Positions 1 to 6,327 of a DNA stretch of 35,754 nt are shown here, piece after piece. Below the pieces are notes generated by a model. The model did no database searches. It worked only from the letters and a program-made list of their open reading frames with translations, and was not told where the DNA came from. The translations under genes and the position numbers were made by a program. How positions within the stretch are numbered: position 1 is the first letter of the stretch; every line of letters begins with the position of its first letter. The stretch is taken from contig CAJXLA010000019.1 in assembly GCA_913055795.1 (NCBI GenBank), positions 1 through 35,754 on the forward strand, in the 5' to 3' direction. The DNA is from an uncultured Alcanivorax sp. Its GTDB lineage: Bacteria > Pseudomonadota > Gammaproteobacteria > Pseudomonadales > Alcanivoracaceae.

Positions 1-726
1 AAGCATCTGAATCCTTTGAACAGGATCTACATTAACTTGATTTTGCATTTTATCGAATTCATCCTTAAAATTTTCAAGGGCAATGCGCTGTATTAAAGTT
101 TCTTGAAGCCAAAAATGGTTGTTCTTGTAAAATCTCCACAAATTAGAATTATTGCGTGTTGCCTTCCAAGCAAGCAGATTGCCCAATCCCTTTCTTACTA
201 CAGGCCAAGAATCAGAAGAAGCTACAGCTGTCTTTAAATCCTGTAAAACATTTTTCCTAACAACAGGATCAGAAAGCACTGTAAGTGCCTCATTGTAAAT
301 ATTGATAAAATTTTCCACCTCCTCAGGTTTAGACTTTTTTTTGGCCATTTGGGCAAATTTTACTAAAGATATTTCATACAAAGGATCCTTATTTTGGATT
401 TGTTTACTCAGTGGAGTTACAGGCAAGTCTTTTTTAGTTGCATGAGTATCTAGCCGAAGTTTACTTGCAACAGCGATATCGCCATATTCCATTCGAAGGT
501 GTTTGATTTTATCTGCAAGTGAAGGATTGTTTTTCATTTGTTCTTGAAGGTATCGTTCAGCTTGAGCACTTGGTGAGTCAAAGACCGTATTCTTAGTAAA
601 ATTCCATCCAAAAATGGCATAAAATATAGCAGAAACGATAAAAAAAATAGTTAAAACATATCTCCAAGGAATATGTTTGAGAATCTTTAGTGCGTATTTT
701 TGAAAGGAGTTGGAGTTTAAATTCAA
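1..726 (-). CDS. Hypothetical membrane-anchored protein, cut by the window edge
   Basis: An open frame of 242 codons runs from a TTG at 726-724 to base 1 without a stop, so the C-terminus lies outside the window. I chose the TTG because AAGGAG sits six bases upstream and an in-frame TAA precedes it with no ATG or GTG between. The product starts with a short basic stretch, then one membrane helix at about residues 23-42 (YVLTIFFIVSAIFYAIFGW), then a hydrophilic, Lys/Glu-rich, mainly helical region with no motif I recognise. Topology is probably N-in with the rest outside the cytoplasm (inference). Base composition is strongly AT-rich, unlike the core genes further right, which suggests horizontal acquisition. 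A weak promoter-like pair (TTCAAA, 16 bases, TATATT) lies upstream near 765-795. The function is unknown; that it is a real coding region is fairly sure from the ribosome site and frame length. Confidence 0.6.
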   Translation of the reverse strand, partial: MNLNSNSFQKYALKILKHIPWRYVLTIFFIVSAIFYAIFGWNFTKNTVFDSPSAQAERYLQEQMKNNPSLADKIKHLRMEYGDIAVASKLRLDTHATKKDLPVTPLSKQIQNKDPLYEISLVKFAQMAKKKSKPEEVENFINIYNEALTVLSDPVVRKNVLQDLKTAVASSDSWPVVRKGLGNLLAWKATRNNSNLWRFYKNNHFWLQETLIQRIALENFKDEFDKMQNQVNVDPVQRIQML

Positions 727-830
727 TGTTTTCTCCTTTGTATCTTCTAATTTTTTGTCTTTGGGTTAAAATATACCGCAATTTAATAGTATTTGAATAA
801 AGAGTAGAGAACCAAGTGAAGTTTCCAAGC

Positions 831-2120
831 TTAATTCCCCTTTTCAACCACAGCTTGCTCCCGAATATCCTCAACGCGCTGCGCTCCGATACCCTCGACA
901 TCCTGCAGTTCTTCGATGCAGGACCATGGTCGTCCCGCCAGGATCGCTTTTGCCCGCTCCGGTCCGACATGGGGCAGAGTCTGGAGTTTTTCAAGAGAAG
1001 CAGTATTGAGATCGATTCGGCCGTCCCCGCTCTGCCCATCTTCCGCAGTAATCGATTCTGCAGATCCGGTGCTGTCCGCATGCAGCTCTGTCGCTTCTGC
1101 AGCAGATTCAACCTTTTCTTCCTCAAAGAACTGCAAACCGGCGAAGTCGGCAAAAACCTCCAACATCCGCTCCTGCAAAACAGTGCGCTCCCCCTCTTGG
1201 AGAGCGATCTCGTCAATCTGCAGAAGCACTTCCACCAGCTCATCCTCCGAAACCCTATCAGGCAGACGCCGGGAGATCATGGCGAAAGCGGCCAAGGGCA
1301 GGTCCGATTCAGAAGGCAGAGCCTCCCTGCAATTCTCCAGGCTTTGATCCACATCTGACAGTGCCTCAATGCTTCGCTGCAAGGGCCCATCGGACCCGTG
1401 TTCAGCAACCATTTTTCCCAAAGCCGGGGCTGCTTCCTTGGCTTCGCGTCCGCGGCCCCAGGCGACAAAGATCAGAAGTGCCGCTGCAATAAGCTGTTCC
1501 TTGCCCCAGTTGTCCATTTGTTCCCCAAGCACTGCTTCCAGGCGGGAAATCCGTTTGAAGAGCCGCTTGTTGCGCATTCTTCGAAGCAGGGTCCGCCAGG
1601 CATAGGGTGTTGCAAGTCCCAGCCTGTAGACCAGGTCCAAAACCGCTACCAGGAGAAGAATCAAACCATAGAGTAGCCGAAGCAGCAGGCCGGTAGCGGT
1701 GACTGCTGCGGCTACTATCATGTATGCGACCTGTAGTGCAGCCGCGTTTTTTCCCCGCAGTTGCACCCCAAGAATCTTTGCTGAGGAACGATTGGGTTTG
1801 AGCCAGTTGAAGGAGCCGAGCCGGTTGCGCGTGGAAACCGAGACACCTGTTTTGGACAGGTTGAGCCGGAACGGCCCGCTGCCATAGCGACCTCGAAGAA
1901 CAAAACGGCCGTTCTGCAGGGCTATCTGGGTGTTCTTCATGGGAGTAGTGGATACCCTGAATCCACGTTGTGTATTGGCGGTCAGCCTCGCTCCCAGGGC
2001 TTGAGCCTGCGCGCGCAAGGCAACACCACCTGTGCGGCTAGCCCGGAGGTGCTTGCCACGGTGCTCAATGCGGCGCTGCTTGCCGTATTCATCTTTTTGG
2101 CCAATATTAAAAAATCCCAT
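831..2120 (-). CDS. Membrane protein with DUF4236-like N-terminus and C-terminal ComEA-type helix-hairpin-helix
   Basis: A 429-residue protein. Residues 1-60 are basic. Residues 72-105 (GRFVLRGRYGSGPFRLNLSK, then TGVSVST) resemble the short beta-rich DUF4236-type module. Two hydrophobic stretches follow at about 128-168 and 209-222. An acidic helical middle (225-365) leads to a clear tandem helix-hairpin-helix at about 370-425 with LPHVGPERA and VEGIGAQRV, as in ComEA and other DNA-binding proteins. The start ATG has AAGGAAG seven bases upstream, and an extended -10 promoter lies at 2146-2154. The hairpin domain suggests DNA binding near a membrane, but no pathway can be assigned. GC content is intermediate between the AT-rich neighbours and the core genes. 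It may be co-transcribed with the small ribbon-helix-helix gene 138 bases upstream. The coding call is sure; the function is unknown. Confidence 0.8.
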   Translation of the reverse strand: MGFFNIGQKDEYGKQRRIEHRGKHLRASRTGGVALRAQAQALGARLTANTQRGFRVSTTPMKNTQIALQNGRFVLRGRYGSGPFRLNLSKTGVSVSTRNRLGSFNWLKPNRSSAKILGVQLRGKNAAALQVAYMIVAAAVTATGLLLRLLYGLILLLVAVLDLVYRLGLATPYAWRTLLRRMRNKRLFKRISRLEAVLGEQMDNWGKEQLIAAALLIFVAWGRGREAKEAAPALGKMVAEHGSDGPLQRSIEALSDVDQSLENCREALPSESDLPLAAFAMISRRLPDRVSEDELVEVLLQIDEIALQEGERTVLQERMLEVFADFAGLQFFEEEKVESAAEATELHADSTGSAESITAEDGQSGDGRIDLNTASLEKLQTLPHVGPERAKAILAGRPWSCIEELQDVEGIGAQRVEDIREQAVVEKGN

Positions 2121-2145
2121 ATTCGGACTTCCTTTCAGGATTTAT

Positions 2146-2154
2146 AGTATACCA
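2146..2154 (-). promoter_or_regulatory. Extended -10 promoter for the 429-residue membrane protein
   Basis: On the minus strand the sequence reads TGGTATACT, a TGn extension followed by a good -10 hexamer (TATACT), 26 bases upstream of the ATG. No convincing -35 is visible, which fits an extended -10 promoter. Confidence 0.5.
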
Positions 2155-2258
2155 TCTTCTCCCTTTAAAATTCCTAGTCATTACAAAGGCGCTCCCCACA
2201 AACCCGCCAAAGACTGTAGTGTTTGTGCCGCTGTCTCAGTTTGTTTTGCCTGCTTTCT

Positions 2259-2384
2259 CTACCCCAGGTAATTTCGGATCAGAAACAGAACTTGCTGGCT
2301 GACGGAACGGTTTTCATCAATTCCAGCCTGTTTAAGTTCCTGATAAAGCTGTTCATCTATATTTGTTATTTGAAGGTTTGACAT
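2259..2384 (-). CDS. 41-residue ribbon-helix-helix protein (antitoxin-like)
   Basis: A small gene starts at an ATG with GGGAG eight bases upstream and ends at TAG. The 41-residue product begins MSNLQITNIDEQLYQELKQA and ends LFLIRNYLG. It has the layout of a ribbon-helix-helix DNA-binding domain: a short beta strand (residues 3-8), helix 1 (10-20), a turn with Asn-Arg-Ser-Val-Ser, and helix 2 (27-39). FitA and other plasmid-stability antitoxins start this way but usually carry an additional toxin-binding tail, which is absent here. No PIN-type or other toxin gene follows; the next gene downstream is the 429-residue membrane protein. It may be an orphan regulator, a remnant of a toxin-antitoxin pair, or a regulator of the neighbouring gene (all inference). 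Confidence 0.6.
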   Translation of the reverse strand: MSNLQITNIDEQLYQELKQAGIDENRSVSQQVLFLIRNYLG

Positions 2385-2908
2385 ATTTTTTACTCCCAGA
2401 TTTTTAAATGAATTTATCATGTTTTTTCACGAACAACAAAACATTTCCAAGCATAAGTTGAAAACCGGATTTATGCTTTTATAACATCGTAGCCAGTATG
2501 TTCCCTGGCCAATGTTGCCAGACCAGGGAACCTCTAGTTTAGGACGAACCAGTCTTTTTCTTTGTTGCTAAGGCAATAAATAGGGTTGTTGATAATATGG
2601 GTCTTTATTCTGGACAGAGAAGATCTGCTGCCACTTGAAATAGAGGACATGCTGATCTAGGAATATCATTGTTATCTAGCGAATATTAAAGTATTTTTAA
2701 ATCGTTGCAGGTCAATTTTCATTGATTTTCATCCAAATTTTGTATATATTGCACAATACATTAATGATAAAAAGTTGTTATATTCAATTTGCACATGAAG
2801 GTCAATTATAAAAAATCTTATTAAAATTCAAGCAATTGCAAACATAGTAGCTTTTAATTGCTAAATAATATTAAGAAAAAACTTGTTATCAATTTGTTGT
2901 CTCTATCT
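2385..2908. other. AT-rich intergenic stretch with one inverted repeat
   Basis: About 520 bases between the ribbon-helix-helix gene and the phosphatase-fold gene hold no convincing coding frame. Composition is very AT-rich. The main structure is the 9-bp inverted repeat at 2500-2531. The left boundary of the integron cassette ending at 3727 should lie in or before this stretch, but I could not find a second recombination site. Confidence 0.6.
2500..2531. repeat. 9-bp perfect inverted repeat (GTTCCCTGG/CCAGGGAAC)
   Basis: The arms at 2500-2508 and 2523-2531 are exact reverse complements, separated by 14 bases. There is no T-run on either side, so a factor-independent terminator is unlikely. 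It could be an operator, a protein-binding hairpin, or a degenerate recombination site. The outer AAC (2483-2485) and GTT (2537-2539) are spaced as in a short attC, but the core consensus is not met. Confidence 0.5.
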
Positions 2909-3661
2909 ATGAAAGTTGTAACCTGGAACTGTAATGGAGCACTTAGACAAAAGCTTGCAGAAGCAGAGAGCTTGCAAGCTGATGTCTTGGTGGTTCAGGA
3001 ATGTGAAGACCCCGCGCTATCAACTCCTGCCTACAGGGAATGGGCCGGTTCTTATCTGTGGGTGGGCGAGTCAAAAAATCGTGGTATCGGCATTTTTCCC
3101 CGAAACGGTCATCGAGTTGAAAAGTTAGATTGGAGCGGCAGCTTTTCCGTCCCTGGGCTGTTCAGCAAAAGTGAAACGCTGAAATGGAGCACGGAAGATC
3201 TCAGACTTTTCCTCCCTTTCACCATCAACAGAGACGTCACTGTGCTGGCCGTCTGGACGAAGGGGCGCAATGAAGAAGCATTTGGCTACATGGGGCAATT
3301 TTGGAAGTATCTTCAGATCCACCGTGAAGATCTTAGTGGGCCAAAGACGGTCATTCTCGGCGATTTTAATAGCAATGTGCGCTGGGATAAACCTGACCGC
3401 TGGTGGAATCACTCAGACGTGGTTGCTGAACTCAGCGATTTGGGTTTCAAGAGCCAGTATCATCGAGTCTTCGAGGAAGAGCAGGGAAATGAGACCAGCC
3501 CAACATTTTTCTTGCAGCGAAACCGCGAAAAGGCCTACCACATTGATTACGTTTTTACCTCGTCGGATCTTACGGAAGAGTGTAATTTGCAGGTCGGTCA
3601 GCACGACGAGTGGATTTCAATAAGTGACCACGTTCCCTTGATGTTAAGCATTAAAAGTTAA
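2909..3661 (+). CDS. Endonuclease/exonuclease/phosphatase-fold hydrolase
   Basis: A 250-residue protein of the EEP (exonuclease III/DNase I-like) fold. Residues 1-10 ([10 protein letters not shown]) match the usual first strand. E31 in VVQECEDP is the metal-binding glutamate. GDFN at 151-154 carries the catalytic Asp/Asn. HIDYVF at 211-216 and SDH at 239-241 supply the last active-site residues, so all key residues are present. I start at the ATG at 2909 because it opens the fold exactly as in family members; an in-frame TTG at 2858 would add 17 unmatched residues. No clear ribosome site precedes either. It may cleave DNA or RNA, or a phosphoester metabolite; the family alone does not decide. 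Its stop codon lies inside the attC site, as typical for integron cassette genes. The region is AT-richer than the core genes. The fold is sure; the substrate is unknown. Confidence 0.85.
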   Translation: MKVVTWNCNGALRQKLAEAESLQADVLVVQECEDPALSTPAYREWAGSYLWVGESKNRGIGIFPRNGHRVEKLDWSGSFSVPGLFSKSETLKWSTEDLRLFLPFTINRDVTVLAVWTKGRNEEAFGYMGQFWKYLQIHREDLSGPKTVILGDFNSNVRWDKPDRWWNHSDVVAELSDLGFKSQYHRVFEEEQGNETSPTFFLQRNREKAYHIDYVFTSSDLTEECNLQVGQHDEWISISDHVPLMLSIKS

Positions 3662-3727
3662 CAAGGTGGTCAACGGGACGCCAACTACGCTGCGCTCCGT
3701 TGGCGCCCATTACCACTGGCGTTAAAT
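3656..3727 (+). other. Integron attC recombination site (59-base element)
   Basis: This 72-base site has the layout of attC sites. The left core is AGTTAAC (3656-3662) and the right core is GTTAAAT (3721-3727), a match to GTTRRRY. Inside, TAACAAGG and TCAACGGGAC on the left mirror GCGCCC, ATTACCAC and GGCGTTA on the right. GGGACGCCAAC pairs with GTTGGCGCCC except for one unpaired A, as expected of the extrahelical base that sets strand choice. The apical part contains CGCTGCGCTCC. The orientation, judged from the extrahelical base and the TAACAA...GGCGTTA order, is the same as the upstream phosphatase-fold gene, whose TAA overlaps the left core. Integron integrases recombine the folded bottom strand of such sites. 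Confidence 0.85.
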
Positions 3728-3981
3728 CAGTAGTGATACCGAAGCTGGGCGAGAAGCAAAGCGTCATCCGTGACCTTGTAAACCATTCGGTGTTCTTCGT
3801 TGATTCGCCGAGACCAGTAACCGGCAAGGCTGTGTTTGAGAGGCTCCGGTTTGCCGACACCTTCGAATGGCTCTCGTTTGGTTTCTTTGATCAGCTTATT
3901 GATTCGGTTAAGGATCTTTTTGTCGGTTTTCTGCCAGTACAGATAGTCTTCCCATGCGTTCTCGGAGAAGATAAGTTTCAT
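3727..3981 (-). CDS. yoeB: YoeB/Txe-family mRNA interferase toxin
   Basis: An 84-residue protein, the usual YoeB length, beginning MKLIFSENAWEDYLYWQ and ending RYHY. The residues that form the YoeB active site in E. coli are at the same positions: E46, R65, H83 and Y84. YoeB is a ribosome-dependent RNase that cuts mRNA in the A site and is neutralised by YefM. The start ATG overlaps the stop of the antitoxin gene by four bases (ATGA), so translation is probably coupled. The stop codon shares its first base with the attC right core, so the gene lies at the start of the next potential cassette, but points against it. It looks intact and active. Confidence 0.93.
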   Translation of the reverse strand: MKLIFSENAWEDYLYWQKTDKKILNRINKLIKETKREPFEGVGKPEPLKHSLAGYWSRRINEEHRMVYKVTDDALLLAQLRYHY

Positions 3982-4229
3982 TCAAGCAGGTCCCTTTCTT
4001 GACCCCCATCTTGCTCTAGTTCAGCAACGGATTCCAGTAACCTACGGGCGTTTTTGGGTGCGCGCAGAAGGTATGCCGTTTCCTGCAACGCCTCATAGTC
4101 CTCAAGAGAGATCATGACGACGGACTGCGACTTGCCCCGGGTGATAATCACAGGCGAATGGTCTTCGCAGACCTGATCCATGGTTTTTGCCAGGTTGGTT
4201 CTAGCGGCTGTATAGCTAATAGCATCCAT
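3978..4229 (-). CDS. yefM: YefM-family antitoxin (Phd/YefM)
   Basis: An 83-residue protein starting MDAISYTAARTNLAKTMDQV, with the Phd/YefM N-terminal DNA-binding fold (SYTAARTNLA, PVIITRGKSQSVVMISLEDYEAL) and an acidic C-terminal tail that would wrap YoeB. I start at 4229 because AGGAG sits seven bases upstream. The longer frame up to 4292 is rejected since it would run through the promoter and operator. YefM represses its own operon alone and more strongly with YoeB. The gene overlaps yoeB by four bases. Confidence 0.92.
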   Translation of the reverse strand: MDAISYTAARTNLAKTMDQVCEDHSPVIITRGKSQSVVMISLEDYEALQETAYLLRAPKNARRLLESVAELEQDGGQERDLLE

Positions 4230-4240
4230 AAAGTTTCTCC

Positions 4241-4292
4241 TGTACAGGATATTGCTCCTGTACAGAATATCGTACATTAAAGGCTTTGGCAA
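4241..4292 (-). promoter_or_regulatory. yefM-yoeB promoter with TGTACA operators
   Basis: On the minus strand TTGCCA (4292-4287), 17 bases, then TATTCT (4269-4264) form a good sigma-70 promoter. TGTACA palindromes lie at 4241-4246 and 4259-4264, with a degenerate CGTACA at 4271-4276. TGTACA is the known core of the YefM operator in E. coli, where two cores are about 12 bp apart. Here the right-hand pair is 12 bp apart and the left pair 18 bp. The middle core overlaps the -10, which suits repression. Confidence 0.75.
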
Positions 4293-4340
4293 TCGGATGC
4301 ACAGCGAGCGAGCCGGACCTTGGAGGTCAGAAGGAAAGAA

Positions 4341-4445
4341 ATGAGAAAGAAGCCACGGTCTGAGGCCTCCCGGCCGCTAGCGGAAACGCCACCTTCGGGT
4401 GGCGTTTTTGTACGAACGACTGCGCCTTTGGCTTCGCCCCGATAG
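4341..4445 (+). CDS. Possible 34-residue peptide overlapping a hairpin
   Basis: An ATG with AAGGA five bases upstream opens a 34-residue frame (starts MRKKPRSEASRPLAETPPSG, ends TTAPLASPR). It contains no hydrophobic segment or known motif. The strong hairpin at 4384-4409 lies inside the frame, so transcription would probably stop before the end. It may be chance, or a leader-like peptide. Confidence is low. Confidence 0.15.
   Translation: MRKKPRSEASRPLAETPPSGGVFVRTTAPLASPR
4384..4409 (+). terminator. Strong hairpin with T-run
   Basis: AAACGCCACC (4384-4393), loop TTCG, GGTGGCGTTT (4398-4407), with the T-run continuing to 4409. This is a textbook factor-independent terminator when read on the plus strand. 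On the minus strand it would lie about 90 bases after tatC and ends in TTT then CCGC, a weaker version. It may isolate the tat operon from the accessory region in both directions. Confidence 0.7.
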
Positions 4446-4496
4446 CACTGAATTCAACTCGTCAGGCTTTCCCAATTAAGTACCTGACAAACCGGA

Positions 4497-5258
4497 TTAT
4501 TCGTCCTCATCTGTCTTCAAACGGTCGGGTTTCTCCAGGGTGCGCGCGAAGAGCAGCCCGGCTTCGAACAGAATCCACATGGGCAGCGCCAGCAGGGTCT
4601 GGGAGATGATATCCGGTGGTGTGAGCAGCATGCCCAGGATGAAACAGCCCACGATGATGTAGGGGCGCTTCTGCTTGAGACTGGCCACATCCGTGATACC
4701 GGCCCAGACCAGAAGCACAATGGCGATGGGCAGTTCAAAGGCCAGACCGAAGGCGAGGAAGAGCGCCAGCACGAAATCCAGATAGCTGGTGATATCGGTC
4801 ATCACCGATACGCCTTCCGGGGCGATGGAGGTAAAGAAGCCGAACATCAGCGGAAAGACCACGAAATAGGCGAAGGCCGCCCCCGCGTAGAACAGCACAA
4901 TGGACGAGGCCAGCAGGGGCACGGCCAGCTTCTTTTCATGGCGGTAGAGCCCGGGCGCGATAAAAGCCCAGCCCTGGTGCAGGATAAAGGGCATGGCCGC
5001 GAAAATGCTCAGATAGAGCGTCAGTTTGAAGGGCGCGAGAAAGGGCGAGGCCACCTCGGTGGCGATCATGGAGGTGCCCTCGGGCAGCACGGCCTGTAGC
5101 GGTTCGGCCACCAGGGCATAGAGCTCACGCGAGAAATAGAACAACCCCAGAAAGATGATGCCGATCACCACCACGCACTTGAGCAAGCGATTGCGCAGCT
5201 CCAGCAAGTGTTCGATCAGGGTGGCTTCCTTGTCCTCCGGCGGGGCCTGTTCGTTCAT
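4497..5258 (-). CDS. tatC: Sec-independent protein translocase TatC
   Basis: A 253-residue integral membrane protein, the normal TatC length. The N-terminal cytoplasmic stretch contains [14 protein letters not shown], the conserved E/LR region that recognises twin-arginine signal peptides. Six membrane helices follow, including [25 protein letters not shown] and [13 protein letters not shown]. TatC with TatB forms the receptor for folded proteins carrying RR signals, and TatA then polymerises to form the pore. The ATG overlaps the tatB stop by four bases. The C-terminus is a short acidic tail. This is the last gene of the minus-strand ubi-his-tat series. Confidence 0.97.
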   Translation of the reverse strand: MNEQAPPEDKEATLIEHLLELRNRLLKCVVVIGIIFLGLFYFSRELYALVAEPLQAVLPEGTSMIATEVASPFLAPFKLTLYLSIFAAMPFILHQGWAFIAPGLYRHEKKLAVPLLASSIVLFYAGAAFAYFVVFPLMFGFFTSIAPEGVSVMTDITSYLDFVLALFLAFGLAFELPIAIVLLVWAGITDVASLKQKRPYIIVGCFILGMLLTPPDIISQTLLALPMWILFEAGLLFARTLEKPDRLKTDEDE

Positions 5259-5611
5259 GCGTTATCGTCCCGGCGATTCTCGGACGATGATGAGGGGTCG
5301 CTCTCGGAGTTTTCACCGGACGCCGGCTTCGAACGGCCCGGAATATCGTCCGGCGGCAGAATGCTTTCCTGGCCCTTGCGCAGGTCTTCCTCGGTCAGCC
5401 CCATTTCCTCGAGCTGCTCACGGAATTTTTCCTGCATGTCGGCATTGTGGGTTTCGCGTTCAAGTTCGTCGCGAATGTTGTTGAAGGTGGCGCGCGCTCG
5501 GCCCACCCAGTGGCCGACGGTGCGCGCGACACGGGGCAGCCGTTCCGGGCCCAGCACCAGCAGGCCCAGTACGCCGATGACCAGCATTTCCACAAAGCCG
5601 ATATCAAACAT
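5255..5611 (-). CDS. tatB: Sec-independent protein translocase TatB
   Basis: A 118-residue protein. It starts [26 protein letters not shown], the typical short periplasmic N-terminus, single membrane helix and GPERLP hinge of TatB. An amphipathic helix ([18 protein letters not shown]) and a charged cytoplasmic tail rich in Ser, Glu and Asp follow. Glu8, conserved in TatB, is present. It acts with TatC as the twin-arginine receptor. It overlaps tatC by four bases and lies 39 bases after tatA. Confidence 0.96.
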   Translation of the reverse strand: MFDIGFVEMLVIGVLGLLVLGPERLPRVARTVGHWVGRARATFNNIRDELERETHNADMQEKFREQLEEMGLTEEDLRKGQESILPPDDIPGRSKPASGENSESDPSSSSENRRDDNA

Positions 5612-5650
5612 GGTCGGTGAGTCGCCTTGCCCGCGGGCCCGGTGGGCCGA

Positions 5651-5902
5651 TCAGGAGGAAGTGTTCTTTTCCTTGTCGCTCTTGCCGGAAGAATCCGTGT
5701 CCGCTTCCTCGCCGTTCTCAATGACGCGGTCACTGGTCTGCGAATCCTTTTGTTCCTCTTCGCCGTCCTTCATGGAGTCCTTGAACCCCTTGATGGCGCT
5801 GCCCAGATCGCCGCCCATGTTGCGCAGTTTCTTGGTGCCGAACAGCAGCATGATGATCACCAGAATGATCAGAAGCTGCCAGATGCTGATGCCGGAAAAC
5901 AT
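5651..5902 (-). CDS. tatA: Sec-independent protein translocase TatA
   Basis: An 83-residue protein. The N-terminal membrane helix ([22 protein letters not shown]) with the FGTKKLR hinge and the following amphipathic helix ([16 protein letters not shown]) are diagnostic for TatA. Gln at residue 9 is typical of TatA and separates it from TatB, which has Glu. The tail is acidic and of low complexity. It multimerises to form the Tat translocation pore. It starts three bases after the hisE stop, so the two are in one operon. Confidence 0.96.
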   Translation of the reverse strand: MFSGISIWQLLIILVIIMLLFGTKKLRNMGGDLGSAIKGFKDSMKDGEEEQKDSQTSDRVIENGEEADTDSSGKSDKEKNTSS

Positions 5903-5905
5903 GAT

Positions 5906-6238
5906 TCAGTCCTCTGTTCGTGCCGCTTTCTCGTCCAGACCCGAGAGCCCGAAACGCCGCTGGAGTTCGGCCAGCACCGACGCCGGGCTCTCGCCCAGAT
6001 GCGCAAGCATGACCATGGAGTGGAACCACAGATCCGCGGTTTCATTGACCAGTGCCTGCCGGTCGCCGCCGGCGTCCAGATCCCGGGCCGCGAGGACCGT
6101 TTCCACTGCTTCCTCGCCCAGCTTCTCCAGGATCTTGTTCAGACCCTGATCATAGAGCCCGGCCACATAGGAAGAATCGGGCGCCGCCGTCTTGCGCGCC
6201 TCGAGCACTTCGTGGAGCTGTTCCAGTACCTCATTCAT
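5906..6238 (-). CDS. hisE: Phosphoribosyl-ATP pyrophosphatase HisE
   Basis: A 110-residue protein of the all-alpha NTP pyrophosphatase fold. Residues [17 protein letters not shown] and [14 protein letters not shown] carry the ExxE and ExxD metal-binding motifs of HisE. It converts phosphoribosyl-ATP to phosphoribosyl-AMP, step two of histidine synthesis. The next enzyme, HisI, is encoded 8 kb away between thrS and cysS, so the often adjacent or fused hisI/hisE pair is split. The gene sits between ubiB and tatA; the gap to ubiB is 88 bases and contains a hairpin. Confidence 0.95.
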   Translation of the reverse strand: MNEVLEQLHEVLEARKTAAPDSSYVAGLYDQGLNKILEKLGEEAVETVLAARDLDAGGDRQALVNETADLWFHSMVMLAHLGESPASVLAELQRRFGLSGLDEKAARTED

Positions 6239-6304
6239 GGTTCGAGTCTATCAAAAAACGGGGATTAAGCGGGTTTTGCGCCATACCGGGGGTTGCGTGA
6301 CGCC

Positions 6305-6327
6305 GAAGGTGCGCCATGCGCACCTTC
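6305..6327. repeat. Hairpin at the ubiB stop codon (GAAGGTGCGC/GCGCACCTTC)
   Basis: Perfect 10-bp arms at 6305-6314 and 6318-6327 with a CAT loop. The last base of the right arm is the third base of the ubiB stop codon. No T-run follows on either strand. The GGTGCGC/GCGCACC core also occurs in the larger inverted repeats near 24.6 and 24.9 kb, so it may be a short member of the same repeat family, acting as an mRNA-stabilising or attenuating hairpin between ubiB and hisE (inference). Confidence 0.65.

Noticed and set aside
593-1243. A 216-residue minus frame across two genes
   Set aside because: It runs out of frame through the end of the 429-residue gene and the start of the AT-rich gene; both have better frames with ribosome sites.
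2483-2543. Second attC around the 9-bp inverted repeat
   Set aside because: Spacing is suitable but neither core box matches RYYYAAC or GTTRRRY, and no extrahelical base pattern is evident.
4230-4292. N-terminal extension of YefM to 4292
   Set aside because: It would read through the -10, -35 and operator; the ATG at 4229 has a good ribosome site.
6305-6327. Factor-independent terminator after ubiB
   Set aside because: The hairpin is strong but no T-run follows on the minus strand, so it is listed as a repeat.
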